The notes beneath the pieces were generated by a model. The model was not told the origin of the DNA. It worked only from the letters and a program-made list of their open reading frames with translations, and searched no databases. DNA of 64,000 bases from Aporrectodea caliginosa (taxonomy: Eukaryota; Annelida; Clitellata; Crassiclitellata; Lumbricidae). Both the position numbers and the translations under genes were made by a program. The DNA lies in assembly GCA_020284085.1 (NCBI GenBank), contig JACEVL010000686.1:114935-178934 (forward strand), read 5' to 3'. Below are positions 13,235 to 23,067 of the stretch, in pieces (within the stretch, counting starts at the first letter, position 1; every line of letters starts with the position of its first letter).

Positions 13235-13600
13235 CCAGGGTGCTTTGTCCGTTCCGGTGCCAGGTCAGAATCCGGGGAGGTCAAGCCGAGGAGACAGCAT
13301 GGTGCTAAGGTGGTAATAGTTGGGGGTGCTGGTGGTCGCGGTAGAACAGGAGTTAGAATCAGGATATGATAGCTGTAAGAGTTCGGTTTTCAGTCATGAG
13401 TGGAAAGCTGCAGAGGAGAGTGCAAGTGGACGGAGAGGTTGAATTAGGAGGCGAGATAGGAGGATAAATAAACTGTCGGATATCTTTTGGGAATCCGTTC
13501 CAAAAAACAGGTGCAACGTAAACCAAGGAGCGGTTAAAGGATTCAGAGAGGAGAAGACTGTAGGCCGAGATAGAGAAAGATACTCTGATGAGCTATAGTA
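13235..13600 (-). pseudogene. Decayed LINE reverse-transcriptase C-terminus
   Basis: The minus strand can be read in pieces. They include a block like 'VYVAPVFWNGFPKDIRQ', the usual LINE C-terminal 'AP..WN.LP..IR' signature. Frames are interrupted and no long ORF survives. It borders the repeat-protein gene on its left. Confidence 0.5.
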
Positions 13601-13759
13601 GACCTGCGAGGTTGGATGGTGAACAGTTGGCCCAAGCTGAGGGTGCTACGGGTGTTGAACCGCATCTATCAAGATCTAATTGCTCTTCAAGCAAGAGTGT
13701 TACATTTTACTATTCACCCACCTACCGCTTCGGTGATAGCACTTTGAGTTCAATGAATC

Positions 13760-14683
13760 ATGTTTCATGGAATTTCAGGAGTTAACCCTCAAATATCGAT
13801 GGCTGGTGAAAGGCGAGACTTTCTCTCGAACAGTAACTCCAACGCCTTTGAAGCAGAAGATGAGAATTTAACGGAGTCCACGACCAACTCGGATGGAAGG
13901 CAGGGAGCACCGTCACATACAGGGAACACAACAAGATCTTCCGTAAACGCTGGCTTCAATGGATTTGGATTCAATGCGAATCCTTTCCAGATGCAAGGAC
14001 CTTCACGATCGACTCCAGATGGAAGACAAGCGGGGAACACAACCAGATCTTCCTCCAACGCTGGCTTTAATGGATTTGGATTCAATGCGAATCCTTTCCA
14101 GATGCAAGGATCTTCACGATCGACTCCAGATGGAAGACAAGCGGGAAACACAACTAGATCTTCCGTAAACGCTGGCTTTAATGGATTTGGATTCAATGCG
14201 AATCCTTTCCAGATGCAAGGATCTTCAGGATCGACTCCAGGTGGGAGACAAGCGGGAAACATATCGGGGAACAATGCAACTCATTCTTCCACCAGCCCTG
14301 GTTTAAATGCATCGAGTTTCCTGCAATCCGTACTCTTACCAGGTCTACGTTCCATTGGAATGGACTCCAGATGGAAGACAATCGGAAAACACATCAGATA
14401 ACAATTCAACCCATTCTTCCACCAGCCCTGGCTTAAATGGATCTGCCTCCATCCCGCCCTCTTTCCAGATCCACGGACCTCAAGATGCGACACCAGATGG
14501 AAGACGGTCAGGGAACACATCAGAAAACACAGCAACATCCTCCTCTACCAACGCTGGCATGACTGGATCCGCCTCCACTCCTTCCTCCCAGACTCACGGA
14601 CCTTCAAATGCCAAACAGACATCTAGCAAAGGAACCAACTGTGAAACTGATAGGCCAGGTGGCGATACTATCGCAAAATAAAT
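13760..14683 (+). pseudogene. Gly/Ser/Asn/Phe-rich tandem-repeat protein, frameshifted
   Basis: Two overlapping frames (13760-14401 and 14307-14681) make one repeat protein. After a ~45-residue non-repetitive start, 37-residue units run GRQAGNTTRSS, NAGFNGFGFNANPF, QMQGSSRSTPD. Later units have 42 residues (THSSTSPGLNGSAS). Markers (CTGG) fall at 13950, 14061, 14172, 14298, 14428 and 14554: spacings 111, 111, 126, 130, 126. The 130-bp unit adds one base to the frame and makes the upstream frame stop at 14401. A possible splice acceptor (TTTCAG, ends ~13781) and an alternative ATG at 13800 precede it. The downstream frame stops at 14679-14681, overlapping AATAAATAAA, a plausible poly(A) signal. 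The repeats keep frame elsewhere, which favours a real gene. The break may be a mutation, a sequencing error or a short intron. Function unknown. Confidence 0.55.
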
Positions 14684-14751
14684 AAATCTGTTAAAATTTG
14701 AAATGAAACTGATTTTGCGTCGCAAAATTCTTTATATTAAGCCTTAGATAC

Positions 14752-15235
14752 ATCAATCAATCAATCAATCCATCAATCAATCAATCAATCAAAGAAACTT
14801 GATATAACGCCCTTCAAGATATCTACTCATAGGCGCTCCCGGCCCAACCACGGCTGAAAAGAATAGTTTTCGGAGAAGTATAAAGTGCAAGTGAAGAGTT
14901 CCTAGGTAGGAGACGGAGTTCTAGAGGAAGCCCATTCCAGATACGCGGTCCCACGACCGAGAGAAGGCCCAGCAAAGAGAAGGAAAAAGAATGGATGCAA
15001 AGTAAGAGCAGACGGAAGTGGGCAGAAAGAGGAAGAAGGCCAGATATTGGAAGGGAAGAAAAATGGAATGGAAGCAGATCAAGAGAAGGCGAGAGAAGGC
15101 GAGACAAATGAAGGAAGAAAAGAAATGGGAATGGAAAGCAACGCAAGAGACGAGTCAGGAAAGTGGAAGCCAGTGGAGTGGAAAAGATGACAGATGAGAG
15201 ATGACAGATCGTGTCATCTAAAAACAGATGGATCG
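14752..15235 (-). mobile_element. LINE 3' end (family D) with (TTGA)n tail, minus strand
   Basis: Reading leftwards, a C-terminal peptide ...SVVGPRIWNGLPLELRLLP...SRGWAGSAYE ends near 14827. A short 3' UTR follows (GGGAGCGCCTATGAGTAG, ATCTTGAAG, GCGTTATATC), then a TTGA simple-sequence tail at 14752-14792. The LWN-LP block and the microsatellite tail are typical of CR1/L2-group LINEs. The upstream part (15000-15180) resembles the pyrimidine-rich block of 15740-15960 in opposite orientation. 5'-truncated and inactive. Confidence 0.8.
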
Positions 15236-15440
15236 GCGATTGCGGCGCCACGGATCTGGAACGCTCTTCCGCCGTCTGTGCGTGTAGCACGCGGCTATAT
15301 GGTTTTCTCTAAACTCTTAAAGACGCATTTTTCAGCTGTTTGATGGCCACGTGAGCGCTTCTGAGAGACTTTTAAGTGGCGCTTTATAAATGTCTTGTTA
15401 CATTACATTACTTTACATTACATTACATTACATTACGTTA
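15236..15440 (+). mobile_element. LINE 3' end (family C) with (ATTAC)n tail
   Basis: A plus-strand frame reads ...RIWNALPPSVRVARGYMVFSKLLKTHFSAV and stops. The 3' end GTGAGCGCTTCTGAGAG, ACTTTTAAGTGGCGCTTTATAAATG follows, then ATTAC repeats (15401-15435). The same sequence lies in inverted orientation at 61106-61285, also with an ATTAC-type tail. Confidence 0.8.
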
Positions 15441-15625
15441 CATATTTAATAATATTTAACAATAATTCACGGCATTACAAGTCGAACTCTCAAAAGTAAA
15501 CGATTGCTAAGAGCGTTTGTCTTAGACACCTTTTAAACGGTGTCAATGGACGCTTTATAAGGCTGGGACACAGTACTTATGTTAGTACTCTTGTGGGTTT
15601 GTCAATGCTCTTGCTTTGTAACGCG
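15441..15625. repeat. Short dispersed 3'-end motif (TTAGACACCTTTTAAA)
   Basis: 'cttagacaccttttaaacgg...gacgctttataagg' at 15518-15562 is one of about 25 occurrences of this core in the window; related forms lie at 41350-41450 and 43150. It resembles the end of family C LINEs (gagacttttaagtggcgctttataa). Otherwise unannotated. Confidence 0.4.
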
Positions 15626-15975
15626 GGAAGTACGGGAACGATCCGTCTCCTCTGAGACGCTTACTGTGTGGGACCTTCAGAAAAGTCATTCACTCACAAT
15701 TATTGCTCAGAACCATCGATTGATGCATCGTCTTTAATATGCCTTCTTGCTCTTTCTTCCCATTTCCGTCTTATCTTACTTTGCATCCATTCGTTTCCCT
15801 TCTTTTATCCTTTCCTTTGCTGTGCTTTCTATAATAACCTCCTTCCCTGCCTACTCAATCTTTTCCCTCTCACTGTCGTCCGTTGCCACCCCATTTTCTT
15901 CTTCTCCCTTGCCCTTCTCTTTCCTCTCCTTCCAATGTCTTCTCCTGCTTTGTTTTCGTTTTCTATTTCAATTAT
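15626..15975 (+). repeat. Dispersed retroelement block, copy 1 (empty site)
   Basis: 'gggaagtacgggaacgatcc' through 'ttcaattattaa' is ~97% identical to 42410-42927 once a 166-bp insertion in that copy is removed. It is pyrimidine-rich and includes a stretch related to family D LINE sequence ('tttgcatccattcgtttccc'). Not a supported host gene, although a leucine/serine-rich frame stays open. Confidence 0.75.
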
Positions 15976-16720
15976 TAAGTTAACCTTAATATCGCATATT
16001 TTCAAAATGTGCGACAAATGTCTGAAACGCTATCGAAGTCCTGATGTGTGTCAAATAATCAAGTTCTAAAAAATTTGAAAAGAAAATTAATTGTTTAGTG
16101 CAAAGTAGCCTAACCGTCTGATTTCCAACTTACTGTAAGTCAGCATCAAGAGAAGAGTGCTTTTGACACCTCTACTTATAATACGATGTAAACTCCTTGT
16201 TTAAGTAACGAGCACAAGGAATGATGACGTCACTATTATCAGCGACGTAGTCTACGAAGAAAGGTTACAAAATACTGCTGTTTAAATTCTAATTCATGTG
16301 TTTCGTCGATTATAATTATCAATCAGTTTTCATGATTTTAAATTTATTGCTTTTCCATTTCAGCTGAATGCTCTCTTAGAATGATTATCGGTTATACCGT
16401 AGTTGGTAAATTGTTGGTTACTAAATTATTTTACATTGTCAATTTAAAATGGAAGCTGAATTGATGAAATCAATTCATTGTTTGTATAGAAGCCGGATTG
16501 ATGGATATAATTGTATCCGTAAATAGAAGCTTTTATGAAAGGTTCCTTACTAATTTACTGAGAAGGGACTTCTGTTAACAATTGACAGGGAAAGATCTCC
16601 ATTAGATAACGCAAATCCTGGTTCATGGGTATCACTACCCGGGGTTTTCTGAACCTTAAGCAGGTTCTTAAACTCACTTGAAACACGGGTCTGTCGTGTT
16701 TGAAAGTATCAGTTGCATTG
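15976..16720. repeat. Fragment of the GAAGCTGGATTGATGAAA minisatellite (16390-16545) in unannotated sequence
   Basis: 16397-16545 has 'taccgtagttggtaaattg' followed by three diverged ~36-bp units (aaatggaagctgaattgatgaaat, tagaagccggattgatgg, tagaagctttta). The arrangement of a CGTAGTT end then GAAGCTGGATTGATG units is that of the foldback elements at 28103-28720 and 34539-35000. The rest of the interval holds nothing I can name. Confidence 0.55.
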
Positions 16721-16945
16721 TGGGGCGTGGTAGTGTAGGGGTATGTTCGGTGCCTTGCAGCCGGAGGGTTGCGGGTTCGAATCCACCTCAAGCCGCCGCG
16801 TAGGGACCCTGGGCAAGTCCTTCACTCGCAATTGCTCATGCGCTTCGGCGTGAAACTCCGATTCAGTGTCCGTGCTGTAGTCGGGAGCGCCTCTGAGTAG
16901 AAATCTTGAAGGAGCGCTATAAGAAGTGCTCATACAAATATACAT
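16721..16945 (+). mobile_element. Complete tRNA-derived SINE
   Basis: The 5' part has an A box (TAGTGTAGGGG) and a perfect B box (GGTTCGAATCC, ~16769) at tRNA spacing. Next comes a central part with GGGCAAGTCCTTCACTCG, of a kind found in several animal SINE families. The 3' part CGGGAGCGCCTCTGAGTAG, AAATCTTGAAG, GAGCGCTATAAG closely matches the 3' end of the LINE at 20378-21570 on its coding strand. This is the classic structure of a SINE that borrows the tail of a partner LINE. A truncated second copy lies at 60058-60170. Confidence 0.85.
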
Positions 16946-17690
16946 TCTGTTGTTCATGCTGCGTAACTCACAAATGCCTAGTAATGGAAACATAACGATA
17001 GTACTGCCTGCAATAAAGCAACAGAAGACAGTTACGGCGAATCTACTAGTATTACTGTACGTAATCTACAGGAACAAATTTATGGAGATTGCACTGCACG
17101 TTTCCATGGAAACTCGTCTCATACTTTCACTATGAGCTCGGTGAAAAAGTCGTTGGCTGCTGCCAGGCCAGTGCAAAGGCTGGTAATAGGCACAGGTCAT
17201 ATGGGAAATGTAAGCCCCATTAATTTGAATATTTCACACAGCTCTGTGAGTATTCTGATAGTCAATCAGCTTACTCAGATATTCACATATTAGAGTAAAC
17301 GCGCATTCGTCCGAATACAAGGTCAATTTTAGACTGTAAAACGGACTGTACATTGTACTACATTCATATTTTATGTGTTTGCTGCAATTGTCTTTGCAAA
17401 TTGATATTGTACGTGTCTCAGGCGATTAACCTGGAGGAAATTCTGATTCTTTCATCCAGATTTGTCCTTTATTTTACGACTGTTCTTTATTTTTTAGGTT
17501 GACAGTATGAATAAATAAATTCAAGAGTAAAGTGAACGAACTGTTTTAGATTGATACTGAATGCTTAGGCTATATAGTGAGCTTTAAACTGAAAAAAGGC
17601 CAACAACTGCCGACGTTGGTGAATAATTTCAGTCCACAGAAACGTACAAGTGGTTCAGTGCTCTCAGCTCTGGCTTTGTGCAAACATCGT
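16946..17690. other. No gene seen; region upstream of the zinc-finger ORF
   Basis: AT-rich sequence. Any upstream exons or promoter of the zinc-finger gene should lie here or further left, but none could be recognised. Confidence 0.4.
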
Positions 17691-17728
17691 AACTCAGGCA
17701 TAAACTCGGCAATTCAGAATTACTTATT

Positions 17729-19324
17729 ATGCCAAAAAGTATTTCTTCCAAGAATTCATTAGGATATTGCATCAGAAATGCAACACAAGAGAATATAGAA
17801 AATTCCCAGCTATGTCAGAAAACATTTGTGATGGATAGTCAAATGAAGGAAAACAAGAAAAGTCATTCCAGAGTAAAGGCACACAAATGCGAGTTTTGCC
17901 AACAAATATCTAAGCAAACCTATGACCTACAGAAGCATACGAGAATCCATAATATTATTGGAGAAAATGCAAATCTTTGCCTGATATGTGAGAAGACATT
18001 CGCAGACTCTTCTAGTCTGAAAACACACGCTACAACCCATAATGGAGAGAAACTATTTCAGTGCGAAGTATGTAAACAAATATTTTCTCGTTCTTGCATT
18101 TTAGAGATCCATACTAGGGTCCATATTGGAGACAGACCTTTTCAATGCCAGGTATGTCAACAGCGGTTTCCCCAATCTTCAACCTTAACAAGTCATGCAA
18201 GAATTCATACGGGAGAGAAGCCTTACCAATGTCAAATATGTCAAAAGCGTTTTTCTACTTCTTCAAATCAAATACGTCATGCAAAAGTTCATACCGGAGT
18301 GAAAGCCTACAAATGCCGTTTATGTGAGTTTAAAACTAAGTATGAAGGTGATCTAAAGATTCATAGCAGAACACATGCTGGAGAGAAACCATATCTTTGC
18401 CAGGTATGTCAAAAAAGATTCTCAAAGATATCAGGTATGAGAGGTCATGAAAAAACCCACTCTGGAGAGAAATCATTTCTGTGTATTCTTTGTGACAAAA
18501 CATTTTCCAGATCTTCAGGGCTGAAACTTCATGTCAGGATCCATACTGGAGAGAGACCATACCAATGTCAGATATGTAAACAAAATTATTACCATTCCTC
18601 TCACCTACGATACCATCTTCGAATCCATACTGGAGAAAAACCATACCAATGTCAGGCATGTCTAAAACGGTTTAACCGATCTTCTAGTCTAAAAAGTCAT
18701 GCAAGAATTCATACAGGAGAGAAACCATACCACTGCCAATTATGTGAGTTTAAAGCTAGTACTAAAAGTCATGTAAAGTGGCACACAAGGACACATACTG
18801 GAGAGAAACCATTTCTTTGCCTGTTTTGTCAGAAAACGTTATCATGCGCTTCAAGTCTGAGAAGTCATGAAAAAACCCACTCTAGAGAGAAACGATTTCA
18901 GTGTATTCTTTGTAACAAAGCATTTTTCAGATCTTCAGTGCTAAAACTTCACGTCAAGATCCATACTGGAGAGAGATCATACCAATGTCAGACATGTAAA
19001 CAAAGTTATTACCATTCGTCTCACCTACGAAATCATTTTCGAATCCATACTGGAGAAAAACCATACCAATGCCAGGCATGTCTAAAACGGTTTAACCGAT
19101 CTTCTAGTCTAAAAAGTCATGCAAGAATTCATACAGGAGAGAAACCATACCACTGCCAATTATGTGAGTTTAAAGCTAGTACTAAAAGTCATGTAAAGTG
19201 GCACACAAGGACACATACTGGAGAGAAACCATTTCTTTGCCTGTTTTGTCAGAAAACGTTTTCATGCGCTTCAAGTCTGAGAAGTCATGAAAAAACCCAC
19301 TTGGTGTCTGGCTCAAGTTTGTGA
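17729..19324 (+). CDS. C2H2 zinc-finger protein, 17 fingers, 531 codons
   Basis: A long intact ORF with about 50 non-finger residues, then 17 consecutive C-X2-C-X12-H-X3-H fingers joined mostly by TGEKP-type linkers. This points to sequence-specific DNA binding in the nucleus. Fingers 8-12 and 13-17 are an internal tandem duplication of exactly 420 bp (five fingers). Fingers 6, 11 and 16 are of a variant type (CEFK...H). The last finger is followed by only a few residues, so there is no C-terminal effector domain. The frame is open back to 17693, just after a stop, and an AG near 17697 could be a splice acceptor, so the true N-terminus may lie on another exon. No KRAB, BTB or SET domain is visible. 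AATAAA words occur near 19480 and 19622. Targets cannot be inferred. Confidence 0.85.
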   Translation: MPKSISSKNSLGYCIRNATQENIENSQLCQKTFVMDSQMKENKKSHSRVKAHKCEFCQQISKQTYDLQKHTRIHNIIGENANLCLICEKTFADSSSLKTHATTHNGEKLFQCEVCKQIFSRSCILEIHTRVHIGDRPFQCQVCQQRFPQSSTLTSHARIHTGEKPYQCQICQKRFSTSSNQIRHAKVHTGVKAYKCRLCEFKTKYEGDLKIHSRTHAGEKPYLCQVCQKRFSKISGMRGHEKTHSGEKSFLCILCDKTFSRSSGLKLHVRIHTGERPYQCQICKQNYYHSSHLRYHLRIHTGEKPYQCQACLKRFNRSSSLKSHARIHTGEKPYHCQLCEFKASTKSHVKWHTRTHTGEKPFLCLFCQKTLSCASSLRSHEKTHSREKRFQCILCNKAFFRSSVLKLHVKIHTGERSYQCQTCKQSYYHSSHLRNHFRIHTGEKPYQCQACLKRFNRSSSLKSHARIHTGEKPYHCQLCEFKASTKSHVKWHTRTHTGEKPFLCLFCQKTFSCASSLRSHEKTHLVSGSSL

Positions 19325-20377
19325 AATTATTTTCCAGAGATTACAGTCTGCAATATTATTTTGAGAAAAGCCAAGCAAATTCCAGTTATTTTAGAGAACA
19401 TTCTGAGGCGATTATTTCAGGCAGGTCAGAGAACATTTCTATGCACTTCGTTTGAAATGCATGAATGTGCCCTAAATGAAAATAAACCATCCTGTGAAAA
19501 GTTTGTAAAGAACATTTTAGCGATTTTCGACTATTAATACAAAGGAACCACAGTTTCGACCTCAAATTACCTGAAATAGATGGCGTTATTCACGTTCGCG
19601 AAGAACGGTTGGTGAGCATAGAATAAAAATGGCAGCATGGAGCTTCTCGATCTACATAGAGAGGCACGAGCGAATGCGTGCATATCAGGTTTTATTAGAA
19701 GTAAGAGCTTTATTAGAACACAACTGATCATTTTTGGTTCAATTTAACTATGACAGGTAGGTCCATAATGCTTGTGTCTAGTTAGACACTTTGGCTGTAT
19801 GGAACTGTTTTTATTATTGTACGTCTGGAATACTTCACATGATCTGCTGTTGTTTTCTCGTGTTGATTTTACTCAATCCAAGTTCTACACGGTCACGGTG
19901 ATACTGTTCCGTAACTGCAATCACAGAGTAATTGCATCGGTCATCGATAATGTCAAACAATCAGTGGTGATGGTAACGATGCTGTTAAGGTTGAAATGTC
20001 TTAGCATATAAAGTTTGTTCGATCTTTATTTGTCATAGTTAACCACTTTTAGAAATAATTAGGCCTATAGCATCGATGAACAGCTGAAAGACATAGGTCA
20101 GCTGTTTTAATGCTGAGGAACTCCTTTGCTATTGACAATAGTGGCTTTTGTTTATAATTTATTACAGATATCAATTAACTGAATGGCTAGTCTTCTTTGA
20201 TGTCGGTCTTCATGGCAAAGTTCCATCTTCCTTAGGCAAGTCTAGGAATCCCACGACGCCTTTCTTCTCTATTTTGAGCTTTCCCTTAACTTCATTGTGC
20301 GCATCATCTGCTTCCGTTTTCCGTTATCCATTCCAACAGTATTGTTCATGGCCTTCTTTTGGAATTCCTTTTTTCAA
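19325..20377. other. 3' flank of zinc-finger gene; no other gene
   Basis: The first ~180 bp contains phrases like 'aggtcagagaacatttctatgcacttcg', which look like a finger decayed by frameshift, i.e. a once longer array. After that, AT-rich unannotated sequence up to the LINE tail. Confidence 0.45.
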
Positions 20378-21570
20378 TCAATCAATCAATCAATCAATTT
20401 ATATAGCGCCTCTTCAAGGTTTCTACTCAGAGGCGCTCCCGAGCCAGGCCCGATCATAGAGAAAAGTCTTCAGTTGTGCATAGAAGGAAGTAGAATGAGT
20501 ACGAGGGGATAAGCGAAGGAAGGATGGTAAGTCATTCCACGTTGTTGGACCAACGATAGAGAATGCTCGGCACTGCTTAGTAGCAGTGCGGGCAAAAGGG
20601 ACCAAAAAGTCACCCCTAGAAGAGGAACGGAGGGCTGAGCGACCTGTGAGAGAAGAAGATAGAGTAAAGATAGAGCGTAGATAGCGAGGAGCTGAACCCA
20701 AGACACATTGCCAGACAAGGGAGCAAAGCCGATACAGGATACGATGCCGGAGGGGAAGCCAGTGGAGGGTGTGATGCATGTAAGAAGAAACACTACCATA
20801 GCGAGGAATGGAACCAACAAGGCGCGCCGCAGACCGCAAGACCCTCTCAATGGAGGACAAGTGGACTTGGGGAAGACCAGTGTAGAGAGAGGAACAATAG
20901 TCTAGGCGAGTGCAGATGAAGGCATGGATAAGAGTGGAAGCAGAAGAGGTTGAGAGAGAGCGAGCAATAACCCTTAGCTGACGAAGATGGTAAAAGCAGG
21001 AGCGAGACAATGAGGAGAGGTGTTTGGAAAAGCTTAGTTCCTGATCAAGAATGACACCGAGGTTTCGTACTGAGGTAGAGAATGTAATAAGAGGAAATTC
21101 TACTGCAAGAAGATTAAAGTCCAGTTTTGCCAGCTGCTGGCGGGTACCCAGCCATATGAACTGGGTCTTAGTAGGATTGAGTCTCAGGCGATTTGAAGAA
21201 AGCCAGGCAGAGAGAGTGTCAGTTGCAAGAGACATCAAGCGAACAGCACTCACAGCATCACTTGCAGAACAATGCAAGTAAGATTGGAGATCATCAGCGT
21301 ATGAGTGGCTAGAAAGAGCACAGGAAGCGAGGACAGATTCAAGATCGGCTGTGAAAAGAATATAGAGAAGAGGGCCAAGCACTGAGCCCTGGGGAAGGCC
21401 AATAGGCACAGGGATCCAAGGGGAGCGCGACGAACAGAACACAGTAGATGAGGAGCGATCAGATAGATATGAGGAAAGCCACTGAAGAGGCAAGGAAGAG
21501 ATACCAAAAGAAATGGAGAGGCGACGCAGGAGAAGTTCTTCCTTTTTGCACTCAAGATTCTCAAGAGTGA
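20378..21570 (-). mobile_element. 5'-truncated L2/CR1-like LINE (family B) with (TTGA)n tail
   Basis: A 385-codon minus-strand frame (20423-21580) carries the C-terminal two thirds of a non-LTR reverse transcriptase. In order: a [20 protein letters not shown] block (residues ~60-79), SYADDLQSYL with the catalytic YADD (~93-102), LNPTKTQFIWLG, a RNLGVILDQELSF block, RLDYCSSLY, LHWLPLRHRI, and the terminal AFSIVGPTTWNDLPSFLR block. The stop is followed by a ~40-bp 3' UTR (GGGAGCGCCTCTGAGTAG, AAACCTTGAAG, AGGCGCTATATAAAT) and a TTGA tail at 20378-20400. Endonuclease and N-terminal RT motifs are missing. The frame is unbroken, so insertion was fairly recent. The 3' end is shared with the SINE at 16721. 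Confidence 0.9.
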
Positions 21571-22067
21571 ATTTCCACAAATATGTGATCGATCCAGTTC
21601 GCTTGTGTCATCTTTATTGCATTCACAAGTATTTTCTCTTATGCTCTAAGTGCAAGACCTCGTTATTTGTCTTATGATCATCCTCCATTTTAAGTGTATT
21701 CCACGTCTCATATCAAAAGTACTTTGAAAAGCAATGACATTGAAGCGCTTGATATCTTATGATCTTCAGTTGGACGAGGCCACATCCAAAGCTTTTGACA
21801 ATAGCCATTAGTCATGTTGTGAAACTTTTGCCATTTAATTTGTGCTCTGTGATTTCAACTTTATCTGAAGCGCTGAATTCTTTATGTTGCACCAAGCGCA
21901 GTGCTTTCTCAGTTGTCTTTCAATCTACCCACCAGGTTTATCTAGTTTCCTCTCTGACGGCATTTAAGACGGTTTAAAATAACTGACTCAACTGTGCCAA
22001 TGGCTGTGTTTTCAATGTGTTTGGTGATTTTTGTGGTCTTTACAGTCTTTCTTTCATTTTTGGTGTC
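21571..22067. other. No gene seen
   Basis: AT-rich unannotated sequence with short ORFs only. Confidence 0.4.
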
Positions 22068-22170
22068 ATTATATAGAAATATTTCTATATAATGGCTAAA
22101 GACCTTTCTCTTTTCTCGGGCCAAAGACCTTTCTCTTTTCTCGGGCCAAAGACCTTTCTCTTTTCTCGGG
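22068..22170. repeat. 26-bp perfect palindrome next to three exact-length 25-bp tandem units
   Basis: 22068-22093 is ATTATATAGAAAT and its exact reverse complement with no spacer. Starting at 22096, the 25-bp unit CYAAAGACCTTTCTC plus TTTTCTCGGG is repeated three times (22096-22120, 22121-22145, 22146-22170) with one substitution in the first. The array ends where the LINE 3' end below starts. Confidence 0.85.
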
Positions 22171-22252
22171 CCTGTCACGCTGAGAGCGCTTCTGAATAGC
22201 TCTGCTGTGAGAAGCGCTTTACAAATGTTCAGATTAGATTAGATTAGATTTC
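22171..22252 (+). mobile_element. LINE 3' end (family E), plus strand, (AGATT)n tail
   Basis: 'gctgagagcgcttctgaatag', 'gaagcgctttacaaatg' and an AGATT-repeat tail (22233-22250). The first phrase matches the minus-strand family E copy near 29513. Too short for coding content. Confidence 0.65.
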
Positions 22253-22788
22253 TACCTGTCATTTATTTAATAAAAGTATTTCAAATAGCCGTGCTGCTGA
22301 TGCAGTGTTTCATACAATACGAGGCTGAGGAATAATACATCAAGAGATTAAGTACTGTTACAGCTTATACAATCATTATCGTGAGGGTAATTTATTTTTC
22401 ATATTTAAAAGTGAAAACAATAATTAAAACAGGGTAGCAGATCACTCTGGAATGGCTACTCATCAACAGACCTGAAGAATTTTTAGCATCAAGGTAAAGT
22501 GTATTCCTAAAACTGAATGCACCCATTCTTCAAAGCCTTTTGAGGCTCTAAGCAAATTGTGTAACACGTCTTAATATGAACTTGCTGCCACTGTGGGCAA
22601 TTTCAGGTAGCCGTATTGTAACTATAACTAGTAACGAAAAACTTCAGTAACTATAACTATATAACGAAAACATAATACTAACTATAACTGTAACTAAAAT
22701 TATAAGAAACCACTAACTATAACTGTAACTAAAATAAAATCTGTAAGGAGAATCACACTGGTTTATGGCCATTGTCTTTCGTCATTGT
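22253..22788. repeat. Unannotated, with a (TAACTA)-like stretch at 22620-22735
   Basis: 22620-22735 is made of loosely repeated 'ataactataactgtaactaaaa' words. Nothing else recognised. Confidence 0.4.
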
Positions 22789-23064
22789 TTAGAAATCTAC
22801 CCTTATATTCCGATGATAGCCAACACTAGTTACATCTCCGGCTAAATAGGTAGCAGATGCTTCAGATATACTTCTCGCCCGCATTGATTGCATCATGTTA
22901 TGGAGTTTTTCTATAATTATGCGCTTCAAACTTAACCTTAATAAATCGAGGATCGTCTGCAGAGTGACAATTCCTTTAAGCTCACACAGTGTGCTGAACA
23001 GTTTTTTTACTTCCTCTTCTTTACTCTCCCAGTCCCTACAGTTCGGGATATCAGAGTCCTCATT
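22789..23064 (-). CDS. Possible exon of an unrecognised gene (~90 codons)
   Basis: A minus-strand frame with no ATG at its upstream edge (it begins just after a stop) codes for an acidic then leucine-rich stretch: EEEVKKLFSTLCELKGIVTL, then QTILDLLRLSLKRIIIEKLH. It looks helical and has ordinary protein composition. I recall similar helical stretches beside zinc fingers in invertebrate proteins but cannot name a family. Its position between two zinc-finger loci makes a link plausible, not shown. It could also be a chance ORF. Confidence 0.3.
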   Translation of the reverse strand, partial: NEDSDIPNCRDWESKEEEVKKLFSTLCELKGIVTLQTILDLLRLSLKRIIIEKLHNMMQSMRARSISEASATYLAGDVTSVGYHRNIRVDF

Positions 23065-23067
23065 CAC

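Noticed and set aside
13789..14274. 161-codon antisense frame over the repeat-protein gene
   Set aside because: It stays open because the 111-bp unit is a multiple of three. The plus strand has a coherent repeat, a stop near AATAAA and a possible acceptor, so the antisense frame is a shadow.
14044..14274. FG-nucleoporin identity for the repeat protein
   Set aside because: There is one FGF and one NPF per unit, but no coiled coil or known nucleoporin domain. Resemblance is too slight to name it.
15747..15983. Leucine/serine/phenylalanine-rich frames as membrane proteins
   Set aside because: Repeated nearly identically at 42769-43233 and produced by a pyrimidine-rich dispersed retroelement block.
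16721..16795. True tRNA gene
   Set aside because: A and B boxes fit, but no proper acceptor or anticodon arm forms, and the sequence continues into a SINE body with a LINE-like tail.
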